This document shows positions 1-7,778 of a stretch of DNA of 19,981 bases, in pieces (within the stretch, counting starts at the first letter, position 1; each line of letters opens with the position of its first letter). The notes below the pieces were generated by a model that worked only from the letters and a program-made list of their open reading frames with translations, was not told where the DNA came from and searched no databases. Both the position numbers and the translations under genes were made by a program. Where the stretch lies: the NCBI GenBank assembly GCA_947450405.1, contig CANFVI010000014.1, forward strand, positions 1 through 19,981, written 5' to 3'. This DNA comes from Flavobacteriales bacterium. GTDB taxonomy: Bacteria > Bacteroidota > Bacteroidia > NS11-12g > UBA955.

Positions 1-1
1 A

Positions 2-40
2 TATCGTGCTCTAATTAAAGAATTAGGATTGCGTAAGTAA
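2..40 (+). CDS. rpsO: 30S ribosomal protein S15, C-terminal fragment (cut by window edge)
   Basis: Only the last 12 codons and the stop are inside the window. They read YRALIKELGLRK, which matches the conserved end of ribosomal protein S15, where an LGLR-plus-basic-residue ending is typical. S15 binds 16S rRNA early in small-subunit assembly. The call is supported by position: rpsO directly before pnp is a widely conserved bacterial arrangement, and pnp follows here. A strong terminator lies 23 bases after the stop. The fragment is short, so the identification rests on motif and context together. Confidence 0.8.
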   Translation, partial: YRALIKELGLRK

Positions 41-63
41 TCTCAAATTCTTCCTTATGATAG

Positions 64-99
64 AAAAGCCCCGTTCGCCAAAGCGAATCGGGGCTTTTT
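64..99 (+). terminator. Rho-independent terminator between rpsO and pnp
   Basis: A 15-base left arm (64-78) pairs with 83-98 around a CAAA loop, with one unpaired T at 88. The stem has a GC-rich core (GCCCCG/CGGGGC) and ends in a T run (95-99). It ends only 21 bases before the pnp start codon, so it should set how much rpsO transcription continues into pnp. Confidence 0.9.
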
Positions 100-120
100 A
101 TTTAAAAAATTATTATTAAA

Positions 121-2325
121 ATGAACATACAAAAAAGAACTTTTGATACTGGAGATGGCCGTATCATTGAAATTGAGACCGGCAAACTTGCTCGTCAAGC
201 GCACGGAAGTTGTGTAGTAAAGGTTGGTAAAACCATGATCCTTGCAACTGTAGTAAGTGGTTATGATGCCAAAGAGGGAATTGATTTCCTTCCATTAAGT
301 GTTGATTACCAAGAAAAATTTGCTGCCGTAGGAAGAATCCCAGGAAGCTTTTTGCGCCGTGAAGCGCGTTTGTCTGACTATGAAATTTTGATTTCACGTT
401 TGGTAGACCGTTGCTTACGTCCTTTGTTTCCAGAAACCTACCACGCAGATACCCAAGTAATGTTGCAATTGATTTCTTCAGATGAAGATATCATTCCTGA
501 TACTTATGTAGGATTAGCAGCTTCAATGGCTTTAATGCTTTCTGATATTCCTTTCTTAGGACCAATTTCAGAAGTACGTGTTGGCCGTATTAATGGACAA
601 TGGGTTATTAATCCAAGCAAATCTGAATTAGAAAATTCTGATTTGGATCTTTTGGTTGGTGGTACTGCCGATGACCTAAATATGGTTGAAGGTGAAATGA
701 AAGAATTGTCTGAAGATGAATTCTTGGAAGCGTTAAAATTTGGACATGATGCGGTAAAAAAGCAATGTGCTGAGCAGTTGGCATTCCTAGAGCAAATGGG
801 CGGTCGCAAACCAACCCGTGAGTTCAATCATGAAGACAATGACGAAGAATTGCGCACACGTGTTATCGCTGAAACTTCTGCTGCAATTCGCGCAGTTGCT
901 GAAAGTGGTAAACCTAAAAATGAGAGAAGCGAATCTTTCCAAGCAATCATTTCTGAATATGTAAAACAATTTGAAGGACATGAGTCAGAATCAAGAATGG
1001 TTCGTTTGGCTAAGAAATATTTCCACGAGGCTGAATACAACCAAATGAGAGCCATGATTTTAGAATCTGGTCGTCGTTTAGATGGTCGTTCAACAGTTCA
1101 AGTTAGACCTATTTACACGGAAGTTGAATACTTGCCAGCTGCACACGGTTCTGCTGTGTTTACCCGTGGTGAAACTCAATCACTTACTTCTGTAACATTG
1201 GGTGGTAAATTAGACGAGCAATTGTTAGATGCACCTTATTTTCACGGTACAAGCCGCTTGATGTTGCATTATAATTTCCCAGGTTTCTCTACAGGTGAAG
1301 TTCGCCCTAACAGAGGCCCAGGACGTCGTGAAATTGGACATGGTAATTTGGCATTAAGAGGTTTAAAAGCGATGATTCCTTCAGATGTTCCTTATGTAAT
1401 TCGTATTGTAAGTGATGTTTTAGAATCTAATGGTTCTTCAAGTATGGCAACAGTTTGTGCAGGTTCGATGGCATTAATGGATGCGGGTATCAAGTTAAAC
1501 AAACCTGTAAGTGGAATTGCAATGGGATTAATTACAGACGAAACTGGAAAATATCAAGTGTTAACCGACATCTTGGGTGATGAAGATCATTTGGGTGATA
1601 TGGATTTCAAAGTAGTAGGAACCAAAGATGGTATTACTGCTTGTCAAATGGATATCAAAATCAACGGATTAAAGTGGGATATGGTTTCGCAAGCGTTGAA
1701 GCAAGCAAAAGATGGCCGTTTACATATTTTAGGTGAAATGGAAAAAACCATTTCAGCTCCAGCATCTGAATTGAAGCCACATACTCCAAGAGTTGAAGTT
1801 ATTGTTATTGATAAAGAATTTATTGGTGCAGTTATTGGCCCAGGTGGTAAAATTATTCAAGAATTACAAGCTAGAACTGGAACAACAATTTCTATTGAAG
1901 AAAGAGATGGTAAAGGTTTTGTTGAAATATTGAGTAACGACGGCGAAGGAATGAATAAGGCAATTGAAGCTGTAAAAGGCATTGTTGCAATTCCAGAAGT
2001 TGGTGGCACTTATACAGGTAAAGTAAAAACAATCACTGAATTCGGTGCATTCGTTGAATTTATGCCTAACAAAGATGGTTTGTTACACATTAGCGAAATT
2101 GCATGGGAAAAAATCCCTACAATGGAAGGTGTATTTACTGAAGGACAAATGCTTGAAGTAAAACTTGTAGAAGTTGACAAGAAAACTGGAAAATATAGAT
2201 TGAGCAGAAAAGCGCTTTTAGAAAAACCTGAAGGTTATGTTGAAAGAGAACCAAGGGAACGTCCTGAAAGAAACGACCGTGACCGTGGGAATGATCGCAA
2301 CAGAAACGATCGTAGACCTAGATAA
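121..2325 (+). CDS. pnp: Polyribonucleotide nucleotidyltransferase (PNPase)
   Basis: PNPase is a cytoplasmic trimer that degrades RNA 3' to 5' with phosphate, releasing nucleoside diphosphates, and can also add 3' tails. The 734 residues carry the full family layout: two RNase PH-like cores, a KH domain with VIGPGGKI near residue 571, and an S1 domain from about 626 (TGKVKTITEFGAFVEF). The active-site motif is intact: Asp489, Asp495 and Lys497 in DHLGDMDFK correspond to E. coli D486, D492 and K494. The RNA-gripping FFRR loop of E. coli reads FLRR here. The last 30 or so residues form a charged Arg/Asp/Glu/Asn tail, probably disordered. The ATG at 121 has no Shine-Dalgarno sequence, as is usual in Bacteroidota. 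No convincing promoter fits between the rpsO terminator and the start, so expression probably depends on read-through or on a promoter inside or before rpsO. Confidence 0.98.
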   Translation: MNIQKRTFDTGDGRIIEIETGKLARQAHGSCVVKVGKTMILATVVSGYDAKEGIDFLPLSVDYQEKFAAVGRIPGSFLRREARLSDYEILISRLVDRCLRPLFPETYHADTQVMLQLISSDEDIIPDTYVGLAASMALMLSDIPFLGPISEVRVGRINGQWVINPSKSELENSDLDLLVGGTADDLNMVEGEMKELSEDEFLEALKFGHDAVKKQCAEQLAFLEQMGGRKPTREFNHEDNDEELRTRVIAETSAAIRAVAESGKPKNERSESFQAIISEYVKQFEGHESESRMVRLAKKYFHEAEYNQMRAMILESGRRLDGRSTVQVRPIYTEVEYLPAAHGSAVFTRGETQSLTSVTLGGKLDEQLLDAPYFHGTSRLMLHYNFPGFSTGEVRPNRGPGRREIGHGNLALRGLKAMIPSDVPYVIRIVSDVLESNGSSSMATVCAGSMALMDAGIKLNKPVSGIAMGLITDETGKYQVLTDILGDEDHLGDMDFKVVGTKDGITACQMDIKINGLKWDMVSQALKQAKDGRLHILGEMEKTISAPASELKPHTPRVEVIVIDKEFIGAVIGPGGKIIQELQARTGTTISIEERDGKGFVEILSNDGEGMNKAIEAVKGIVAIPEVGGTYTGKVKTITEFGAFVEFMPNKDGLLHISEIAWEKIPTMEGVFTEGQMLEVKLVEVDKKTGKYRLSRKALLEKPEGYVEREPRERPERNDRDRGNDRNRNDRRPR

Positions 2326-2347
2326 CTAAATCATTGATTCAACATAT

Positions 2348-2377
2348 AAACCCCTAGGAATATCCTGGGGGTTTTTT
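2348..2377 (+). terminator. Rho-independent terminator after pnp
   Basis: Bases 2348-2359 pair with 2363-2374 around a three-base loop, with one G-T wobble. Five C-G or wobble pairs form the core and a run of six T follows (2372-2377). It lies 22 bases after the pnp stop. Read on the minus strand, the T run is only three bases, so it is at best a weak stop for the convergent gene ending at 2446. Confidence 0.88.
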
Positions 2378-2445
2378 GTTATGTTCATTTATGATATTTT
2401 ACCCTTAATTTTATTAATAACTGACAACTATAAATTTAAAGGTTA

Positions 2446-3630
2446 TCAGAGATTGATGGAATTTGATTTGGCAAAATCAAATTTTATCATTTCAAAAAGC
2501 ATCAACATCCAAAAAACGATACAAGGAAATACTTTCAATTGGGCAGTATCAACAATCCAAATTCGCATGTACTTAGGATAAATATCAGAAGGGCCTAATT
2601 CTGTTAGGAAGAAGAGAAGAAACAATGCAATGAACTGAAAGATTGAGATATTTTCTTTCTGCGCCAAATAAGCCATAATTGCTCCAACCGCAATAATAAA
2701 AGTAGCGGATTCCGCCATGTGGTTAAAAATCACAACCCAAATCATCCAAGAAAAACCATATAGTATTCTGTTCTTTTTCAAAAAGTCACTTTTGAAAAAC
2801 AGCGGAATAATTTGAATGATTAATCCAACAATTAAAACAATATTCTTATTAATATCTATTTTAAACCAAGTATTTAACCATGCCATAATGGAATACTTTA
2901 CAAAGGTATTTCCATCATTTTTTAGCAAATCAAAATAATTTTTATACTGCTGAATTAATGTTTCAAAAGGTGTAACAATTAAAGGAAGTCCAAACAAAAT
3001 CAATACGATAACAAAAGACAATAAAATTGCCTTTTTTAATTGATTTGGATATAACAAGAATACTGCGAATAGGGCTATTCCAAATAGTTTTATAAATCCT
3101 GTAATACAAATTAAAACAACCGCTTTTAATGTGTTTTCTCTTTGAATTGCGGCCAAACCTAACAACATTAATCCCAAAATTAAACCATTGCTTTGGCTAT
3201 TAAGAACGGAGGTAAACATTTCAGGTATTAACAACAATAGCAACAAAGGTTTCGTTTTTTTATTTAAACCCAATAGTTGAGAAAAGCCTAAAATTGGCAA
3301 CCCAACATTTAATAAATTCCAAATGAACAAACCTATCGCATTAGGTAATACTGCAAACAACCCAAAAATTAACGCAAAAGAAGGCGTATATTTAAATAAG
3401 TCATACTGTTCTTTGGGATACAGGGTATATAAATTCAATTGTCCGAATAAGTGAAACGATGAGTTTTTAAAAATTATATAATTATTGTATTGGGTAACAC
3501 CACATTGAACACCCTCAATTGTAGATGTTGGTAAAAAATAATTTCTTAATGTGGCAAAAACTACAACAAGTAAAAATAACAAAGGCAAGAACCAATGTTG
3601 ATTTTGCAGGAAGAAATTTTTTATTTTCAT
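2446..3630 (-). CDS. GT87 (DUF2029)-like polytopic membrane glycosyltransferase
   Basis: This is a hydrophobic protein with roughly ten membrane segments and a positive N-terminus (MKIKNFF). Its layout matches the GT87/DUF2029 group of GT-C enzymes, which transfer sugars from lipid-linked donors on the outer face of the inner membrane. The supporting stretches are the first periplasmic loop (QYNNYIIFK, then LNLYTLYP), KYTPSFALIFG entering the next helix, QSNGLILGLMLLGLAAIQRE and FIKLFGIALF. Donor and acceptor cannot be read from the sequence. PimE, the characterised GT87 enzyme, uses an acid in this first loop; here the matching area has YNNY, with Glu and Asp only elsewhere in the loop. I chose the ATG at 3630 (394 aa). 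The in-frame ATG at 3663 would make the first 11 codons out of the terminator hairpin 3639-3660. The gene follows the secretion operon on the same strand but lies beyond its terminator, so a functional link is uncertain. Confidence 0.72.
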   Translation of the reverse strand: MKIKNFFLQNQHWFLPLLFLLVVVFATLRNYFLPTSTIEGVQCGVTQYNNYIIFKNSSFHLFGQLNLYTLYPKEQYDLFKYTPSFALIFGLFAVLPNAIGLFIWNLLNVGLPILGFSQLLGLNKKTKPLLLLLLIPEMFTSVLNSQSNGLILGLMLLGLAAIQRENTLKAVVLICITGFIKLFGIALFAVFLLYPNQLKKAILLSFVIVLILFGLPLIVTPFETLIQQYKNYFDLLKNDGNTFVKYSIMAWLNTWFKIDINKNIVLIVGLIIQIIPLFFKSDFLKKNRILYGFSWMIWVVIFNHMAESATFIIAVGAIMAYLAQKENISIFQFIALFLLFFLTELGPSDIYPKYMRIWIVDTAQLKVFPCIVFWMLMLFEMIKFDFAKSNSINL

Positions 3631-3636
3631 AGACAC

Positions 3637-3660
3637 AAAAAAGGGGCTTTCGCCCCTTTT
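3637..3660 (-). terminator. Rho-independent terminator of the secretion operon
   Basis: A nine-base perfect stem (3639-3647 with 3652-3660) closes a four-base loop. Read on the minus strand it ends in a run of T (plus-strand A run 3637-3642). It begins 17 bases after the stop of the OmpA-family gene and ends only about seven bases before the ATG of the glycosyltransferase gene. Confidence 0.85.
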
Positions 3661-3677
3661 CATTATAAAATTGAATA

Positions 3678-6600
3678 TTATTTAATTCGTCTTCCGTTTT
3701 GAAATTTCACTACGAATGCATCGGGATAACCTAAGCCACGAATTTTCATTTTTTGACTTTGTGCCTCTTCCTCAGTTGTGTTTCCAGATCCAGTTGCATA
3801 TTTATAATATCCACCATCTCTGTATTCGAATGCATTGACAATTCCTTTTTCTTCTAATGATTGCAAACTAACCCTGTTTTTAGACATTAAAAACTGCACA
3901 CGATACTCTACAGCAGAAGAAACTGATTCATTGGCACTGGGCTCTTTATTGTCGATTACTACAGATTCTTCATTTGTTGTCTCAGCTTTTTTAACTTTCA
4001 CAGAAGGCTTATAAGCTGGACTTTCATATTTAGATTTTTGCTTATTGTTGCTCAAACAAACAGGAGCTTCAATTTTATCTAGAATTCCATCTTCATCGCT
4101 ATCGGTATCAATGTAATCAGGTTTACCATCATTATCTGAATCTTTTTTACCTTCAACATTGTCAGGAATGTCATCATTGTCAGAATCCAGATCAATAAAG
4201 TTTGGTTTACCATCATGATCTGTATCTTTATTTCCTTCTTCCTTATCTGTGATTCCATCATTATCTGAATCTAAGTCAAGAAAATTAGGGGTTCCATCAT
4301 TATCAAAATCATTATCTTTTTCAACCTTATCTAAAATTCCATCATCATCTGAATCTAAGTCAACAAAATTATCTTTACCGTCACCATCAGTATCGTCTGC
4401 ACCTTCATTTTCGTCTAGAATTCCATCATTATCTGAATCTAAATCAACCAAGTTAATTTTACCATCTTTATCAAAATCAACAGATTTTTCTACAGCATCT
4501 GGAATACCATCGTTGTCAGAATCTTTATCAATAAAGTTTGGTAAATTATCGTGATCAGGATCACCCTTACCTTCAGCTGCATCAGGAATACCATCATTAT
4601 CAGAATCTTTATCTAAATAATCAGGAATACCATCACCATCTGCATCACCACATTTAATTGGGCCCGCTGATAGATCTTCTGATACATCTACATGGTTTTG
4701 TTTTTTAGGTTTATTGTTAGGTTTAACTTCTGTATTGGCAGCTATTTCATTTGAAACAGTTGCAGTATCAACAACAACAGGAATTGTTGGATCTTCATCA
4801 AATTGTATTTGACCACAAGGTATGATACCACTAACCAAATATTCTGTTCTTCTATTTACTTTGTGTTCTTCATCTCTACAGTTTACACCATTTTTACAAC
4901 GATTTTTAATTTTGGTTTCACCAAATCCCTCAAAACTCATGCGCTTTTTAGAAATACCTCTAGAAACTAAATATTCATAAACCTCTTTTGCACGTTTCTT
5001 TGACAATTCTAAATTTAATGCATCACTGCCTTTTGAATCTGTGTGAGAACCAAGTTGAATTTTAAGTCCGGTATTGTCTTGCAAAACTATAGCAACACGG
5101 TCAAGTTCTTTTTTGCTATCTGCATTCAATGCAAAAAGGTTAGAACCGTAATAAATTGGTTTAACATCAAATAAAGTTCCTAAATCATCACCAATTTTAT
5201 ACTTTTCAACTACCAAGGTCACCAATTTTTGACCCTTATTTGTTAAAGAATATTTTTCTGAAACAGCATATCTATACCCACAAGGATGAGACGCAACTTG
5301 TATTTTTACATCCTTTGAAATTCCTTCAAAAGTATAATTTCCTTCATTGTCTGTAGTAGCTTGAATCGACTTTTCATTATCGTCTAAATTATCCAATGCA
5401 ATTTTTGCATTTGCAACTGGCTTCTTTGTATCCTTATCAATTACTTTAACAACAACATCATTTGATGTAGGAGTTGCATTAGAATCATTTTCTTGAATCC
5501 ATCTAAAGAAATACAAATTGTCGTTAAATCCGGTTGCCAAAGCACCATTCGAAGATCTATTTGAAGACATAGTCCCCCAATTTTCATGGAAACTTGCAGC
5601 AAAATCGTCCAAACTAGAGTTAACTGGTTTACCTAAATTAATGGCAGCACCTGTAGCATTATCAATTGCAAATACATCTAAACCACCAAAACCCAAATGT
5701 CCCTCAGAAGAAAAGTACAAATCACCTGAATCTGAAAATCTTGGAAAGTTATCTCTTAACGCAGTATTTATTTTAGGTCCTAAATTTTTAATTTCACCAA
5801 GTTTCAAGCCATTTTGGTCATTTTGCACAATTGCGGCTTCATACAAATCAGATTTGCCAAAACCACCTGGCATATCAGAAACAAAAATCACTTTAGAACC
5901 ATCTGGAGAAATTACCAAATCAGCTACTGAAAATTCTAAATTATTAAATTGAAATGGAATTTCTTTCCATTTTTTTGTAAATAGATTTTGCTGAATGGCA
6001 AATATTTGTAAAACTTTTTCATTTCTAGCATTTGCTTTTTTCGCATTTCTCGTAATGTAAATCAATCGATTTTTTGCATCGTAAAAGCTAACATGTTGAT
6101 TTAAGTTTTTCGCATTGATACTTAGTTCAGTTGGTTGAGTGATGCTGCTATCTGAAAATTTAGCCTTAAAAATATTGTAATAAGGTTGCTCAAACCAAGC
6201 AGATAATACTTTTCGTAAACCATTTTCAGTATGAGAAGTATAATAACAGTTTCCATTATTATCTGAAACAACACCGTATTCACCTAATGCTTTTGCATTG
6301 GGAAATGGCTTAAAGGTGTACTTTGAGTTAAAATCATAATCAGCCCAATAGTCGCTTCGTTTGTCTTTATTTTCAGCGTAAAAATCAGCGGTTAAATCAT
6401 CAAAAAGTGGTTTATCTTTAAATTCAGGAGTTGCTTTCACTAATAATATCAAACTATCAGACAAACCATACAATTCCATTTTACGCGCCACCAAAGCATA
6501 ATTCAATTTATCAACAGCATCAACTTGAGCTGGATATTTATCTAACAATTCTGCATAGGCATCAAATGCTTTATCGGTAAGTTCAGACTGTGCAAAAGAA

Positions 6601-6794
6601 AATGCCAAAGCACGTTGAGCCAAATAATCATTTTTCTTCGACGTAGTTTTATTATTATTTTCCTTAATTATTTGATAATAGCGCTGCTGATCTAGTTTTT
6701 TAACTTCCTTTTGTTGCGCGTTAACCGCAGAAAAAGAAATCAATCCAACAAGTACTAAAACAAATCTTTTTAGATTATTATTTATAATTTTCAT
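3678..6794 (-). CDS. PorE-like OmpA-family protein with thrombospondin type 3 repeats and SPOR domain
   Basis: This is a 1038-residue exported protein. Its signal peptide (MKIINNNLKRFVLVLVGLIS...) ends near NAQQ, about residue 26. Domains in order: helical TPR-like segment about 40-130; propeller-type PD40/WD40-like region about 150-440 (DLVISPDGSKVIFVSD near 290); carboxypeptidase-regulatory-like domain about 445-530; OmpA C-terminal peptidoglycan-binding domain about 545-655; seven type 3 calcium-binding repeats about 713-912; SPOR-like domain about 963-1038 (GGYYKYATG, GYPDAFVVKFQNGRRI). In the OmpA domain, HTDSKG and LSKKRA keep the Asp and Arg that bind diaminopimelate in the family. TPR, propeller, CRD and OmpA in this order is the layout of PorE, which links the T9SS to the cell wall; the repeats and the SPOR end are additional. 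It is the last gene of the operon, 19 bases after the PorP/SprF gene. A periplasmic anchoring or energy-coupling role for the neighbouring cargo is inferred. Confidence 0.85.
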   Translation of the reverse strand: MKIINNNLKRFVLVLVGLISFSAVNAQQKEVKKLDQQRYYQIIKENNNKTTSKKNDYLAQRALAFSFAQSELTDKAFDAYAELLDKYPAQVDAVDKLNYALVARKMELYGLSDSLILLVKATPEFKDKPLFDDLTADFYAENKDKRSDYWADYDFNSKYTFKPFPNAKALGEYGVVSDNNGNCYYTSHTENGLRKVLSAWFEQPYYNIFKAKFSDSSITQPTELSINAKNLNQHVSFYDAKNRLIYITRNAKKANARNEKVLQIFAIQQNLFTKKWKEIPFQFNNLEFSVADLVISPDGSKVIFVSDMPGGFGKSDLYEAAIVQNDQNGLKLGEIKNLGPKINTALRDNFPRFSDSGDLYFSSEGHLGFGGLDVFAIDNATGAAINLGKPVNSSLDDFAASFHENWGTMSSNRSSNGALATGFNDNLYFFRWIQENDSNATPTSNDVVVKVIDKDTKKPVANAKIALDNLDDNEKSIQATTDNEGNYTFEGISKDVKIQVASHPCGYRYAVSEKYSLTNKGQKLVTLVVEKYKIGDDLGTLFDVKPIYYGSNLFALNADSKKELDRVAIVLQDNTGLKIQLGSHTDSKGSDALNLELSKKRAKEVYEYLVSRGISKKRMSFEGFGETKIKNRCKNGVNCRDEEHKVNRRTEYLVSGIIPCGQIQFDEDPTIPVVVDTATVSNEIAANTEVKPNNKPKKQNHVDVSEDLSAGPIKCGDADGDGIPDYLDKDSDNDGIPDAAEGKGDPDHDNLPNFIDKDSDNDGIPDAVEKSVDFDKDGKINLVDLDSDNDGILDENEGADDTDGDGKDNFVDLDSDDDGILDKVEKDNDFDNDGTPNFLDLDSDNDGITDKEEGNKDTDHDGKPNFIDLDSDNDDIPDNVEGKKDSDNDGKPDYIDTDSDEDGILDKIEAPVCLSNNKQKSKYESPAYKPSVKVKKAETTNEESVVIDNKEPSANESVSSAVEYRVQFLMSKNRVSLQSLEEKGIVNAFEYRDGGYYKYATGSGNTTEEEAQSQKMKIRGLGYPDAFVVKFQNGRRIK
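4066..4652 (-). repeat. Seven 84-bp units encoding type 3 (DxDxDG) calcium-binding repeats
   Basis: Equivalent points (ATTCCATCAT on the plus strand) fall at 4252, 4336 and 4420, exactly 84 bases apart, so each unit encodes 28 residues. Each contains two Asp-rich loops such as DTDGDGK and DLDSDNDGI. The units vary at many positions, so this is an old in-frame protein repeat and not a recent amplification. Confidence 0.85.
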
Positions 6795-6813
6795 GAATCT
6801 TATTTTTAAAATA

Positions 6814-7764
6814 TTAGAAATATCTAGGAACTCTTACTCTACTGTTGGCAACATATGGAATCATGTATTGCAATCCAAATTCATGGGAACCTTGAATATA
6901 AGTATTTAATGGTTTCAATTTGCTATCGTATGAATAAACCAAAGTAAACGAAGGACTTACAGCAGCAGTTGCCATTATTCCAATATCTCCTTCGGTTCTA
7001 TAGAAAGCACCAATTGAATAATTATCTTTATAGATGGCATGTAAATTAACATCAACTTGAACAGGAATTCCATAACCCGCTTTAATTTGGGTAGTTGGTT
7101 TCAATTTCACGTCATCATTTACATCTAAAACCACACCAGCAGAAAGATTAAATTGTGTTTTCGCAGCGTATTCAATATTGATATTGTTTACGGAATTTTG
7201 AGGGACAAAAACCATCCTCGGCGCAGCTAATCCAACAAAGAACTTCTCGGAATATAAGTAAGCACCAAAACCAATCATTGGCGCATTAAAATTATAATCG
7301 TTGTTTTTAAATGCATTATCACTTCCAGTACCTTGAAGTTTAGATAAACTAAAGTTATAGTTATACAAACCACCTCTTAATCCAACTGCCAATCGTAAAT
7401 CTTTAGATATTTGCTTATTGTAGGCAATAGAAGCAGCGATTTGAGTTTCAGAAATTGGACTCGCAACAGCAAACTTACCGATGGTACCAGATTGAATGTT
7501 TAATCCTCCCGCAAAATCACCAACTAATGGAGAATGTACACCAAAATTATAATAGGTTGGTGCACCAGGAAAACTAACCCATTGCTTTCTAACCAGAGAA
7601 TTTGCAACCAATGTACGTTTAGAACCGGCGTATGCAGGATTCAATGCAAATGAATTATAATCATAATGCGAATACATTTGTTCTTGTTGTGCATTTAGTT
7701 TATTGTTCGAAAACAACAACATACAAAGGCTTAACAAGAAAGTATATTTTATCATTTTTTTCAT
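6814..7764 (-). CDS. PorP/SprF family type IX secretion system membrane protein
   Basis: A 316-residue outer-membrane beta-barrel protein with a signal peptide (MKKMIKYTFLLSLCMLLF...) cut near NAQQ. The mature start shows the family hallmark: a Tyr-rich segment (EQMYSHYDYN), then NPAYAGS, then KQWVSFPGAPTYYNFGVHSP. The rest alternates short strands typical of a small barrel and ends in an aromatic residue (RVPRYF). PorP is part of the T9SS, and its SprF paralogues are needed for secretion or surface placement of one particular partner, as with SprF and SprB in Flavobacterium johnsoniae. Here it lies 14 bases after the SprB-repeat cargo and 19 bases before the OmpA-family gene, so it is most likely the dedicated partner of that cargo (SprF role) and not the core PorP; sequence alone does not decide this. 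Confidence 0.93.
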   Translation of the reverse strand: MKKMIKYTFLLSLCMLLFSNNKLNAQQEQMYSHYDYNSFALNPAYAGSKRTLVANSLVRKQWVSFPGAPTYYNFGVHSPLVGDFAGGLNIQSGTIGKFAVASPISETQIAASIAYNKQISKDLRLAVGLRGGLYNYNFSLSKLQGTGSDNAFKNNDYNFNAPMIGFGAYLYSEKFFVGLAAPRMVFVPQNSVNNINIEYAAKTQFNLSAGVVLDVNDDVKLKPTTQIKAGYGIPVQVDVNLHAIYKDNYSIGAFYRTEGDIGIMATAAVSPSFTLVYSYDSKLKPLNTYIQGSHEFGLQYMIPYVANSRVRVPRYF

Positions 7765-7778
7765 TATCGTTTTAATTA

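Noticed and set aside
2381..2581. Plus-strand open frame of 66 codons after the pnp terminator
   Set aside because: It starts just after the terminator and mostly overlaps the 3' end of the GT87-like gene in antisense; no recognisable product and low-complexity AT-rich codons.
3661..3663. Upstream ATG of the GT87-like gene
   Set aside because: It would place the first codons in the terminator hairpin and add a non-family N-terminal stretch (MKRGESPFFVS).
4249..4554. Plus-strand open frame antisense to the type 3 repeats of the OmpA-family gene (Ser/Lys-rich periodic protein)
   Set aside because: Its repeats are simply the complement of the Asp-rich repeat DNA, which rarely forms stops on the other strand.
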